Shown: positions 25,072 to 33,424 of the stretch, piece by piece
Layout: each line of letters opens with the position of its first letter
Position numbering within the stretch: the first letter of the stretch is position 1
The notes under the pieces: model-generated
What the model was told of the DNA's origin: nothing
Database searches by the model: none
What the model saw: the letters and a program-made list of their open reading frames with translations, nothing else
Assembly (NCBI GenBank): GCA_034411135.1
Contig: DAOUMN010000020.1
Span: forward strand, 62,001 to 126,000
DNA length: 64,000 nt
Direction: 5' to 3'
Origin: Bellilinea sp034411135
GTDB taxonomy: Bacteria; Chloroflexota; Anaerolineae; Anaerolineales; Anaerolineaceae
Program-made: the position numbers and the translations under genes

Positions 25072-26730
25072 TTACGACTGCTCCTGCCACTGGCTGCGTT
25101 TGCGCGATACACTCTGGATGGCGCGCAGCCACAAATACGACACTTCGTTCATCTCGCGGGTGAGCGCCATCTGCCGCCCAAGCATACCCAGCGCATGGCG
25201 CTGTTCGCGGTCGAGCACCAGTTCGCGCAGCTGCGCGTGCCATTCGTCCACGCTGGTAGCCAGCAGACCGCCCGCGCTCCAACGGCGGAACGGCGCCGCC
25301 GGGCTGCCAACCCAGGGTATGCCTTTGACACCGGCTTCGATCAGCACCCCGTCGGAAATCGAATCGTTGTAGGGGTGATTGTGCAGCGGCACCATGAATA
25401 TATCTACCTGGTCGAGCAGAAAGGGGTATTCCTCTGCGCCGGTCAGGGGCAGGTACATGCGCCGGGTTTCAGGGATGATGTCGAATAACCGGTAGGCTTC
25501 GAAATCACCGACAATCACCAGCCGCGTTTGCTGAAATTCACGCATCACTCGCACCACCGCCCGGCGGACGGCTGCCAGGTCCTGGCTCTGGCTGGGGTTG
25601 GCGACCCAGCCAAGGTTGATCGTATCACGCGGCGGGCTTTCGTGCAGCCAGATGAAATTGGTGCGCGACCAGCCATCTGGGATGAACTCCGCCGGGCGTC
25701 CCGCACTGCGCAGCGACTCGGCGTGCAGCGGCGAGGGCACAGTGATCAGGTCAGCCATCAACAGCGCGGCAGCATAGGCTTTGCCGCGTGCCGGGGTGCC
25801 CAGCCCAAATTGGGGGTACAACGGATCGTTGACCGGCAGTAGCTCGAAATCGGTTTCCAGGTCAATGATCAGCGGCACGCCGCGGCTGGTCAGGCGGGCA
25901 ATGCCCTCCAACGCATCCGGCTGCAAGTGTGGATTGGCAGCGATGATCACATCTGGTTGAATGCCCTCCGCCAGGCAGGCATCCAGCGTGGAAAAGACGT
26001 TACAGCCACCCTGGCGCAGTGCGCCTTCCAGCAGCCCAACACGGTTGGATCTGCCAAAGGATTGCCGCCCATTGAGAAGGATCACGTTCCAGCCTCTTCC
26101 AGAGAAGGGTTGGGCGATTTTCAGGGGTTCACCTTCTCCGTTATGGCGGTGTTCGACCTGTGCTTGAATGCTGGCTTGCAGGCTGCGCAGCCCGGCTTCG
26201 ATTTCCACATTACCATCAGCGCGTGCCTGGCGGATGTTGATTTCTAGCAGGGCGGGCAAAATCTCATCGATTTCATCCAGCCGCTCGGCAATTTCCTTTG
26301 CCGGATTTTCGGATTGTAAAATACCGATCAGCACACCGGCAGCGCGGTTCAACTCTTCCTCGCTGACCCCGCTTGTTCTCCCGGTCAGGCGTTGGAGCAA
26401 CCGCCCCACGGCTGCCGGGTCGGTGGGCAGCGGCTCACCGGTTGTCTCCCAGGATTCGCTCCACGCCAGTTCGATTTGCTCGCGCAGAGCCGGGTTGTGT
26501 GGATCGAGCCATAAGGCGCGCTCATAGAGCCGCCGGGCGCTACCGCCGTCGCCGCCAGCCAGGTACAGGTTGCCCAACACCACCAGTGATTCCACATCAT
26601 CGGGGTAATCCTGCAGAATGGCGTTGAAGAGGCACACCGCCTCCTCGATTCGGTGTTCCTCCAGATAGGTTCGCCCCAACATTTTTCGCACTTTCAAATC
26701 CGGGGCAGCCACAAGGGTAGAAGCCACCAT
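25072..26730 (-). CDS. TPR-domain glycosyltransferase
   Basis: A 552-residue protein. The N-terminus (about residues 10-90) holds two TPR-like helix pairs (ARRLYERALWLDPHNPALRE). A helical linker follows, and then a GT4-like two-lobed domain (about 200-540) with GWNVILLNGRQSFGRSN, VPLIIDLETDFELLP, LGWVANPSQS, RLVIVGDF, DQVDIFMVPLHNHPYNDSIS and VLIEAGVKGIPWVGS. TPR-glycosyltransferase fusions are typical of protein glycosylation systems that modify surface or flagellar proteins. The ATG at 26730 follows GAGGAGA. Upstream is a 233-base divergent region with a GCAGCCC hairpin and possible TTGGTC-N17-TAAGAT promoter on this strand. Confidence 0.82.
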   Translation of the reverse strand: MVASTLVAAPDLKVRKMLGRTYLEEHRIEEAVCLFNAILQDYPDDVESLVVLGNLYLAGGDGGSARRLYERALWLDPHNPALREQIELAWSESWETTGEPLPTDPAAVGRLLQRLTGRTSGVSEEELNRAAGVLIGILQSENPAKEIAERLDEIDEILPALLEINIRQARADGNVEIEAGLRSLQASIQAQVEHRHNGEGEPLKIAQPFSGRGWNVILLNGRQSFGRSNRVGLLEGALRQGGCNVFSTLDACLAEGIQPDVIIAANPHLQPDALEGIARLTSRGVPLIIDLETDFELLPVNDPLYPQFGLGTPARGKAYAAALLMADLITVPSPLHAESLRSAGRPAEFIPDGWSRTNFIWLHESPPRDTINLGWVANPSQSQDLAAVRRAVVRVMREFQQTRLVIVGDFEAYRLFDIIPETRRMYLPLTGAEEYPFLLDQVDIFMVPLHNHPYNDSISDGVLIEAGVKGIPWVGSPAAPFRRWSAGGLLATSVDEWHAQLRELVLDREQRHALGMLGRQMALTREMNEVSYLWLRAIQSVSRKRSQWQEQS

Positions 26731-26963
26731 GTTTCTCCTCATCGATCCGTTGGTTACAATATCTGGCAGCCCTGCACCTTGGGCTGCACTCCTATCTTAC
26801 TTTGTCCGCCGTCCATGACCAATAAAAGCTTGCTGAAAATCCCGTAAAGAATGGATAAACACCATAGCGCGTGGATGGGCGCGCATTTTTTACCGGCGCT
26901 TCGCCTGTTTTTAATGCCGTCTTTACAGCCATACGCCGCGCCATCGTTTACACTGAGCGTACC

Positions 26964-27653
26964 ATGATCGAATCAACCCCTCCCCTGTTGCCGCTTGCGG
27001 GCGCAGGCAGCGCAAACGCGCTCACCCCGTTCAGCAGCCCGGCAGCTTCATCCAGCCAAGGCAACAACTTTCAATCCCTGTTAGGCATGATGTTGATGTC
27101 CGGCAACGGTATGGGCGCCCAGAGCAGCGGCATGGTCAGCGACCTGCTCACTCCATTGATGCTTCTATTGCTGGAACAGTTGCTCTCCCGCCAGGTGAAC
27201 CAGACCACCAGCACTGCGGCTGCCGCTAGCCTGTATTCATCCGGTTTGTACCCGCCCGCGGCAGCAGGGGCTCCCTCGCCCACCCCATGGGGGCTGCCGG
27301 TCACCGGGCGGCTGACCCAAAAATTTCACGCCAGCCATAACGGGCTGGATTTTGGCATTCCGGTGGGCACGCCGGTGCGCTCGACCATGGACGGCACGGT
27401 GGTTTACGCTGGCTGGAACGATCAGGGTTACGGCAACCTGGTTATTGTCGAGCATGGTCCCTATCGAACCTATTACGCTCACCTGTCCAGCGTGCCGGTC
27501 AGCCTTGGTCAGCAGGTCAGCGCCGGGACGGTGATTGGACTGTCGGGCAACACCGGCAACTCGACCGGACCGCACCTGCATTACGAAATCCGCTTCAACA
27601 AACAAGCCATCGATCCAACCGAGTTGACCCTCAACCGCCCGCCGCGCTGGTGA
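26964..27653 (+). CDS. M23-family peptidase without signal peptide, possible flagellar rod-associated cell-wall hydrolase
   Basis: A 229-residue protein. The C-terminal 120 residues form a LytM/M23 zinc peptidase domain with ligands His125 and Asp129 (HNGLD), His173 (YYAHLS), and His204 and His206 (HLH), which would cut peptide cross-links of peptidoglycan. The N-terminal 90 residues are Ser/Ala/Leu rich with no signal peptide or leading membrane helix, and include MVSDLLTPLMLLLLEQLLSRQ, reminiscent of FlgJ-type rod-scaffold segments. Export by the flagellar apparatus to open the wall for the rod is a reasonable guess. It is followed 23 bases later by a PilZ gene. The ribosome site is weak (GAGCG). 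Confidence 0.8.
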   Translation: MIESTPPLLPLAGAGSANALTPFSSPAASSSQGNNFQSLLGMMLMSGNGMGAQSSGMVSDLLTPLMLLLLEQLLSRQVNQTTSTAAAASLYSSGLYPPAAAGAPSPTPWGLPVTGRLTQKFHASHNGLDFGIPVGTPVRSTMDGTVVYAGWNDQGYGNLVIVEHGPYRTYYAHLSSVPVSLGQQVSAGTVIGLSGNTGNSTGPHLHYEIRFNKQAIDPTELTLNRPPRW

Positions 27654-27676
27654 TCTAAGCGCAGCCGGCACATTGG

Positions 27677-28537
27677 ATGGTCTGCGTGAACGCTCCTTTA
27701 ACCCCGCATGAACTGTTCCGCCATCTCGCCGCCCGGCAAATCCCGGTGCGGCTGCTCAACAATTACAAGGGTATGCCGGTCAGCAACGATGCGCAGATCG
27801 AACGGATCGACGAATCAGGGGTCGTTGTATCCAGCCATCGCTACCAGATTGCCTGCCTGTACCTGGCGCGCCAGACCTACATTCAATTGGAAGCCTTCCA
27901 AACCACGCTGACCGGGCGGGTGGCAGGAATTCAACTGGGCAGCCAGAAGGCGTTGCTTGCAGATTTCGAAATTCTGCGCGGGCGGTATTGCAACCGCACC
28001 CAGATTCGCGTCGAACCGGAAGTGGCAGTGCTTGCCCAAGTGCGCGCCCGAGGTAGCAGCAGCCCGATCCTGGCTGCGCTGGCAGATCTTTCCACCCAGG
28101 GGTTGGGCATCTTCCTGGAACGCGGCGTGTACCACCCGCGGGTTTACCCACTGGGCGCAGAGATCAACCTGCGCTTCCGTTTGCCGGTCAACCCGCCAGC
28201 GTTCAGCCGCGTAACCGCGCCGTTGAGTCCCATCCCGGAACTGGACGAACGCTTCAGCCGCGAAAAAATTCGCGGCATACCCCAGTCTGAGAGCCCAACC
28301 AACCGCAACACCGCCGCGCTGAAAATCCCATCCTCGGACGGCAGCCTGAACATACGTGGGATCATCCGCAACATCCGTCCCGAGCTGGGCGCCAACCGTT
28401 ACCGCATCGGCATCCTGATTACCGGGCTGGACGATGACGGGCGGCTGACGCTGTACCAGTACATCGCCAGCCGTCAATCGGAGTTGATTCGCGAGTTGAA
28501 CACCCTGTACGAAGGGCTGGCGCGGCTGGGCAGCTGA
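27677..28537 (+). CDS. PilZ-domain c-di-GMP receptor, YcgR-like
   Basis: A 286-residue protein. The N-terminal part (about residues 10-98) resembles the YcgR N domain. The PilZ domain has the ligand motif RxxxR at Arg107-Arg111 (RTQIR) and DxSxxG at Asp137-Gly142 (DLSTQG), both complete, so it should bind cyclic di-GMP. YcgR-type proteins slow the flagellar motor by acting at MotA or FliG. A 45-residue insert (about 185-230) interrupts the C-terminal half. It follows the M23 gene by 23 bases and ends opposite a chemoreceptor gene, which supports a motility function. Confidence 0.85.
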   Translation: MVCVNAPLTPHELFRHLAARQIPVRLLNNYKGMPVSNDAQIERIDESGVVVSSHRYQIACLYLARQTYIQLEAFQTTLTGRVAGIQLGSQKALLADFEILRGRYCNRTQIRVEPEVAVLAQVRARGSSSPILAALADLSTQGLGIFLERGVYHPRVYPLGAEINLRFRLPVNPPAFSRVTAPLSPIPELDERFSREKIRGIPQSESPTNRNTAALKIPSSDGSLNIRGIIRNIRPELGANRYRIGILITGLDDDGRLTLYQYIASRQSELIRELNTLYEGLARLGS

Positions 28538-28604
28538 ACTTTTCGCTGAACAACCTGCGCATCGCTTGCCGTACGGCGGATGTTTTTTAATTGGCAGGGA
28601 AATC

Positions 28605-28639
28605 AAAAAACTGCCCGCCGGTCTGTTGCCGACGGGCAG
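28605..28639 (-). terminator. Rho-independent terminator of the chemoreceptor gene
   Basis: On the minus strand CTGCCCGTCGG and CCGGCGGGCAG (one mismatch) form an 11-bp stem with a 7-base loop, followed directly by TTTTTT and GATTT. It lies about 35 bases after the stop of the MCP gene. Confidence 0.88.
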
Positions 28640-28673
28640 ATCACCATTAAGTACCACTAAGCATTGTCCGAGA

Positions 28674-31001
28674 TCAGGACATTTTGAACTGCACAACGAC
28701 CTTTTCGAGCACGTCTGCCATCTCGGTCAGCGAGTTCGCCGAGGCAGACACCTCTTCAACCTGCGCGCTCATTTCCTCAGCCGAGGCAGACACTTCCTGA
28801 ATGGCGGCGCTGTTTTGCTCGCTCACGCTGGCGATGGTTTCGATCGCCATGCTCACCTCGCTGGAGCTGGCAGACATTTGCTCGGTGGCGGCAGTGTTTT
28901 CCTCGATGACCGCGGAGACCGAATCGACCGCTGCAATCATCTCGTTGGCGGCTTTCTCCATCGCACTGGCGGCTTCGGCAGCCTGTTGGGCTTGCAGATT
29001 GACCTGTTCAACCGCCTTGAGGATCTGGCTGAGCGCGCTACCGGCTTCACCGGCAAACTCGACGCCTCTCTCGACCTTCTGACCGCTTTCGATCATCGCG
29101 CTGACCGCCTCGTCCACCGAAACCTGGATCGCTTTGATCAGGGTACCGATCTCGCGGGTGGCATTGGCGGAGCGTTCCGCCAGTTTACGCACTTCGTCCG
29201 CGACCACGGCAAAGCCTTTGCCGTGCTCGCCTGCGCGCGCCGCTTCGATGGCGGCATTCAGCGCCAACAGATTAGTTTGCGAGGCAATATCCTCGATCGT
29301 CTCAACGATCACCCCAATTTCATTGGAGCGGCGGCTCATTTCGCTCATTTTTTCCGCCGACAGATCCACCTTCTCACGGATGGCTTGCATGCCTTCGACC
29401 GTATTGCGCACGGTGGACTGACCATTGCGGGCGGCTTGCGAGGCTTCACCTGCCCCCAGCGAGACCGCCTGGGCAATTTTTGCCACCTGCTGGATGGTGG
29501 TGTGCAGCTGGGCGGATAGCTGAGTCGCTCGGGCGGCTGCCTGTGCCTGTTCCTGCGCACCGCGCGCCACGCCATCGATGGTGTGCGCCATCTGATCGAT
29601 CGTTCCGGCGGTGCGGCTGACCGAATCGGTCTGCTGCCCTACCCCGGCGGCTACCTGCTGGACGGTGGCGGCGATCTGCGAGGTGGCTTGCCCCGCCTGG
29701 TTGGAGGCGGCTGCCAGCTGGGTGGCGGCAGCCTTGAGGTTGAGCGCGCTTTCGCGCACCTGTCCAACCTGCTCGCGCAGGCGGACAATCATGCGTACGA
29801 AGGCATTGCCGAGTACGTCCCGATCGGACAATGGCTGCACCTGAGCGCTCAGGTCACCGGCAGCAATCTGCCCGGCTGCCTGTGCCATCATCTTCTGGTA
29901 GGCGATCAAGCCGCGGAACGAATCCGCCAGGATGCCGACTTCGTCACGACTGATAAAGGTCACCTGCTGGTCGATATCGCCGACTGCCAAGCCGCGTGCC
30001 GTGTCTGCCATCTGGCGAATGGGTTTGGCAATGTTGCGGGCTAAAAGAACGCCGATCCCGGCTGCCAATACCAACACCACCACCCCGACCAACAGCAGGA
30101 TATTGCGCAGCTGGTTGACCGGCGCATTGGCTTCTTTCACATCCTGTTCAACAATCAAACCCCAGCCAGTCTGCAGCGGCACATAGGCGCCCATCACACT
30201 CTCTCCGCGGTAATCGGTGTAACGCTCGAAACCGGTTTGCTTCAACAGCACGTTTTGCGCCGCGATATGATCCATTTTCACTTCCAGCTCGGGGCGCTCC
30301 TGGAACATGCCCGCTTTGCGTAAATCTTCGGTAAACCGCGGCGGGCTGATGAGATAGCCCGCCCGGTTGATTAGGTAGGCATCGCCGGTTTCACCGGACC
30401 AGGCATTTTGCAGCACTTCGGCAAATAGGGTGGTTGGGATGGTGCCGCCGACCATGCCAATCACTACCGAGGGGTTTTTCGGGTCGTACACCGGTGCCGC
30501 GACAACAAACACCAGGTTGCCGGTATCCTTGGAGATGATCGGCTCCGCCACCACGCTTTGCTTCTGCATCACGCTGGTGTAGTAGGAACGGGTGGATAAA
30601 TCGTATTGGTTGTCGTTGTTGGTCACAATGCTTTTACCGTCCGTACCGGTCAGGAACATGGTTTCATAATTGCCCCACTGGTTGTAGTACTGCAGCAGGG
30701 CTTCCTTGGCGCCCTGCGGCTCCAGCGCGCGGATGCGAGCGATGCCCGCCAGCGTTTCGATCTCGTGCGTACGCTGGTGAATCCACTCGTCCATGAACAG
30801 CGCCATATTCTCCGCATCCGTTTGGATGCGCTCCTGAATGGCGTGTTCCAAAGCGGCTTGGCTTTGCAGGTAGGCGATCAGCCCGACCAATAGCAGCGCG
30901 CCAAAGGATAACAACACAAAGGCGCGGGCAAGTCGGAACTGTAGGGTCTCCCGCTTTCCGCTGTCAGCAAGTGCTGGCTGGCGAGATTTTATAAAATTCA
31001 T
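28674..31001 (-). CDS. Methyl-accepting chemotaxis protein with dCache sensor
   Basis: A 775-residue chemoreceptor. A membrane helix near residues 26-46 is followed by a large extracellular dCache_1 domain (about 50-305; NYETMFLTGTDGKS, DLSTRSYYTSVMQ, YLINRAGYLISPP), a second membrane helix (about 316-338), HAMP-like segments, and the coiled-coil signalling domain with the hairpin tip GKGFAVVADEVRKLAERS. No CheR-binding pentapeptide is seen at the C-terminus. I chose the ATG at 31001 (AGGAG upstream). It should pass attractant signals to a CheA-CheW complex coded elsewhere; the dCache ligand (often amino acids or other small organics) is unknown. Confidence 0.93.
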   Translation of the reverse strand: MNFIKSRQPALADSGKRETLQFRLARAFVLLSFGALLLVGLIAYLQSQAALEHAIQERIQTDAENMALFMDEWIHQRTHEIETLAGIARIRALEPQGAKEALLQYYNQWGNYETMFLTGTDGKSIVTNNDNQYDLSTRSYYTSVMQKQSVVAEPIISKDTGNLVFVVAAPVYDPKNPSVVIGMVGGTIPTTLFAEVLQNAWSGETGDAYLINRAGYLISPPRFTEDLRKAGMFQERPELEVKMDHIAAQNVLLKQTGFERYTDYRGESVMGAYVPLQTGWGLIVEQDVKEANAPVNQLRNILLLVGVVVLVLAAGIGVLLARNIAKPIRQMADTARGLAVGDIDQQVTFISRDEVGILADSFRGLIAYQKMMAQAAGQIAAGDLSAQVQPLSDRDVLGNAFVRMIVRLREQVGQVRESALNLKAAATQLAAASNQAGQATSQIAATVQQVAAGVGQQTDSVSRTAGTIDQMAHTIDGVARGAQEQAQAAARATQLSAQLHTTIQQVAKIAQAVSLGAGEASQAARNGQSTVRNTVEGMQAIREKVDLSAEKMSEMSRRSNEIGVIVETIEDIASQTNLLALNAAIEAARAGEHGKGFAVVADEVRKLAERSANATREIGTLIKAIQVSVDEAVSAMIESGQKVERGVEFAGEAGSALSQILKAVEQVNLQAQQAAEAASAMEKAANEMIAAVDSVSAVIEENTAATEQMSASSSEVSMAIETIASVSEQNSAAIQEVSASAEEMSAQVEEVSASANSLTEMADVLEKVVVQFKMS

Positions 31002-31158
31002 TTTTCGGCTCCTGATCATTTAAGAATAGACTTATGTACACGTTCCGGTAAAGGGGTTGTATACCACGTCCAGATTAAACGTTATACATGGGTAAATCTA
31101 TAAAGATAGTGTAAAAAAAACCTAAAGGATGGGTGAATCTGACACGCCGGATGAACAC

Positions 31159-31187
31159 TTGACGATTCGGGCAAGGCGCGGTATATT
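31159..31187 (+). promoter_or_regulatory. Promoter of tRNA-Arg
   Basis: TTGACG (31159-31164), a 17-base spacer and TATATT (31182-31187), ending 8 bases before the tRNA. This is the cleanest sigma-70 type promoter seen in the window and fits a strongly expressed stable RNA gene. Confidence 0.85.
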
Positions 31188-31195
31188 AATCGCAC

Positions 31196-31269
31196 GCCCT
31201 CGTAGCTCAATTGGACAGAGCGTTTGCTTGCGGAGCAAAAGGTTCCAGATTCGAGTTCTGGCGGGGGCA
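31196..31269 (+). tRNA. tRNA-Arg (anticodon GCG)
   Basis: A complete 74-base cloverleaf: acceptor GCCCTCG/CGGGGGC (one T-G pair), D arm GCTC/GAGC, anticodon stem TTTGC/GCAAA with loop TTGCGGA, T arm CCAGA/TCTGG with loop TTCGAGT, and discriminator A73. Loop position 33 is T and the anticodon is GCG, which reads CGC/CGU for Arg. CCA is not encoded. Most bacteria read this box with ACG (inosine at 34), so GCG is of note. The 3' 20 bases recur twice downstream. Confidence 0.93.
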
Positions 31270-31390
31270 CTTTTGATTTAAGGTTTCAGACCCCCGCAAG
31301 GGGGCGATGTTCGCGTTCTGGCGGGGGCACTTTTGATTTAAGGTTTCAGACCCCCGCAAGGGGGCGGTGTTCGCGTTCTGGCGGGGGCAT
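31250..31390 (+). repeat. 60-bp tandem repeat made of the tRNA-Arg 3' end plus a hairpin
   Basis: 31261-31320 and 31321-31380 are identical except for one base (GATG against GGTG), and a third partial copy ends at 31390. Each period restores the last 20 bases of the tRNA (TTCGCGTTCTGGCGGGGGCA; the tRNA itself has A instead of C at one position). The rest of each unit contains the tight hairpin CCCCC-GCAA-GGGGG. The 5' half of the T arm is not copied, so these are not tRNA genes. Duplicated tRNA 3' ends are typical traces of attachment sites of integrating elements, but no integrase is in the window. Confidence 0.9.
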
Positions 31391-31400
31391 CCTTGCTCAT

Positions 31401-31438
31401 CATGTGCGACATGCCGCCAAAGCGCATGCCCGCACATG
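31401..31438. repeat. Inverted repeat after the tRNA repeat array
   Basis: CATGTGCG (31401-31408) and CGCACATG (31431-31438) are perfect complements, with a further ATGC/GCAT pair inside. No T-tract follows on either strand, so a terminator role is not obvious. Confidence 0.7.
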
Positions 31439-31711
31439 AACTTTCATTACCCTTCAGCCAGGCTTGCTTGATCCATTCAAAATAGTGACTTTGAGCTGGA
31501 CAACCGGTGCGGATCTACCCCAATAAATCGTTCGAATTTTCATTATTCAATTTTCCTTGCGTAAACTATGGTTGGGCTGAACAGAACGGAAGATATCTAC
31601 ACATTCATACGCGCAGAATCAAAAAATATGAACTTGCTTACGTTGTTAACACCATTTTACTAGCGTTTTCACCCGCCGGTTACCCTTAACCAGACAGAAG
31701 CAGCGCAACGA
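31439..31711. other. Non-coding, A+T-rich interval
   Basis: Between the inverted repeat and the end of the beta-helix gene I see no convincing gene, promoter pair or terminator. The stretch 31500-31680 is distinctly A+T rich compared with its neighbours, which may mark old insertion or deletion next to the tRNA. Confidence 0.5.
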
Positions 31712-33424
31712 TCAGCGCCCCAGCAGCGGCAAGTAGAGGAAAGCAGCCGGTACAAAAGCCTGCCCGCCATATTCGAAGGGACCGATATCGCAGCGCCCCT
31801 GGCGCAGGAAACCGCGTTGGTCGAAGCCCGGGCAGTTTGCCAGATTACCCTGGTCGATTGCCGGGCTGCCCACGCCCAGCGCCATGGTGCGTGTCCAGCC
31901 GCCGTTGTCCGCCAGCGGTAGAAGCAATGGATCGAGAAAGAGTGGGTTGGCGGTGACCCAGTTGTTGACATCGTTATTGTAGGTGGGCTTGTAACGCGGA
32001 TGCTGAATGTTGGCTCCGCCATCCAGCATGGGGCGGTTGGTGTGGTAACCCTGCCAACGAGTCTCGCTCGGCTGGTTTTGCTCGTTGAGAGTGTTGTTCA
32101 GAAAAATCGTATTGGTCAGGGTGATCAGCTGGCTGGTACCGCCGCCGTGCAGCCCACCCGCCTGGTAGTCAGCGTGGTTGTAGGCAAACAGGCTGTTGGT
32201 GATGTCGATCGTGCCCAGGGTAACCGCCATCGCGCCACCCTGCCCCACCTGGTTAAATCCTGCTGTGGTGCGGTTGTAGGCAAAGGTGGTATTGGTCACC
32301 TGCCCGCGTCCCAGGATGTACACCCATAACCCGCCTCCCTGGCGCAGGGCGCGGTTGTCCTCGAAGGTAGAATCACGCACAATCAAGTTGATCTCCTGGC
32401 TACCGCCGGCATGATCGTCCTCGATGTGGTAAATGGCACCGCCCTGCCCATACTGCCCATCAGCCCCAGCTGCCTGATTTTGGAAAAAGGTCGTTTTCTC
32501 GTATACCGCCAGCGTGCCCAGGTTGTCCGAAACCACCGCCCCAATCGCCCCGCCGCCGCGGCGCGCCGTGTTGGCAACAAAAGCGCTGCCGCAAACGTGC
32601 AGGCGGTTGCTCGAATTGGGGTTGTAACTGTTGCTGACCCCGTCCACATGGATCGCGCCACCGTAACCGCGCACAATACCGCCAGCAGCCGGAGGAGTCG
32701 CATCTAGCGCCTGGTTGGATTCAAACCGGCTGTTGATCACCTCCAGCCCAGCCGCAATGATGCCGATCGCACCACCGTTGCCCGCGCTGTTATCCCGAAA
32801 TAGCGAACCGGAAATGACCAGTTGGTAGGCATTGTGGACGAATATCGCGCCGCCCTGGTTATCCGGGGTAGTGACATCGCGGGTACGATTGCCTTCGAAT
32901 GTGGAATTGATGATCTGCAGGCGGGTGCCGGGATGCCCGGCGCGGATCGCGCCGCCGGAGTGATCACCAGTCGACCCACCGGACGGCGCGCGCCCGTTGA
33001 TCAAACGCAGGTTTTGCAGGGTTATGCTGACCGTGCCAACTGTGTTGGGGTTGTGCCACTCCTTGTTGAGGATGCGCACCTGGTTGCCGCCATCCAGGGT
33101 GATCAACCCGCCGCCGTCCAGGACTGTATCGCGGGTGGTTGAAAGGTTAAGCGTCTGATCGATGGGAATGGTAACCGCTGCGCCGCCACAGTCGAAGCGG
33201 ATGTGCCCGCCCTGGTCGAGGGCTGCCTGAATACCCGCGCGGGTGCAGTTGGTAATCACCCGCGGGTTGACCAAGACGACCGGCTGGAGGGCAAACGGAC
33301 AGACGGCAATACCGCTACCAAAGGATGCCGGAGCCTGGGCAATCCCCGGCTGTGCAGGCGCCAGACAGGCTGCCAGGATGATCGCCAGCAGCAGGCAGTA
33401 GTATCTCAACAAGTTGGGTTTCAT
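31712..33424 (-). CDS. Secreted right-handed beta-helix lipoprotein
   Basis: A 570-residue exported protein. The N-terminus has a signal peptide with lipobox LAAC (Cys20). Residues about 90-470 repeat the parallel beta-helix pattern (GGAI, ITNSLF, NSTFEGN, GSLFRDNSAGNGGAI), as in polymorphic outer-membrane-type and choice-of-anchor Q domains. The last part has GSPAIDQGN and DQRGF, which often close such proteins. It ends FLYLPLLGR, a short tail like that of the other beta-helix protein at 47745-49934. It is probably a surface adhesin or polysaccharide-binding protein; no pectinase-type catalytic residues are evident. The ribosome site is weak. Confidence 0.82.
   Translation of the reverse strand: MKPNLLRYYCLLLAIILAACLAPAQPGIAQAPASFGSGIAVCPFALQPVVLVNPRVITNCTRAGIQAALDQGGHIRFDCGGAAVTIPIDQTLNLSTTRDTVLDGGGLITLDGGNQVRILNKEWHNPNTVGTVSITLQNLRLINGRAPSGGSTGDHSGGAIRAGHPGTRLQIINSTFEGNRTRDVTTPDNQGGAIFVHNAYQLVISGSLFRDNSAGNGGAIGIIAAGLEVINSRFESNQALDATPPAAGGIVRGYGGAIHVDGVSNSYNPNSSNRLHVCGSAFVANTARRGGGAIGAVVSDNLGTLAVYEKTTFFQNQAAGADGQYGQGGAIYHIEDDHAGGSQEINLIVRDSTFEDNRALRQGGGLWVYILGRGQVTNTTFAYNRTTAGFNQVGQGGAMAVTLGTIDITNSLFAYNHADYQAGGLHGGGTSQLITLTNTIFLNNTLNEQNQPSETRWQGYHTNRPMLDGGANIQHPRYKPTYNNDVNNWVTANPLFLDPLLLPLADNGGWTRTMALGVGSPAIDQGNLANCPGFDQRGFLRQGRCDIGPFEYGGQAFVPAAFLYLPLLGR

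Noticed and set aside
31020..31100. Sigma-28 promoter upstream of the chemoreceptor gene
   Set aside because: No GCCGATAA-like -10 is present on the minus strand; A/T-rich boxes exist but none with good spacing.
31261..31390. CRISPR-like array after the tRNA
   Set aside because: The units are contiguous with no variable spacers and copy the tRNA 3' end; there are no cas genes.
31507..31689. Possible 60-residue gene in the interval after the repeats
   Set aside because: No ribosome site, no recognisable composition and no conserved context; treated as non-coding.
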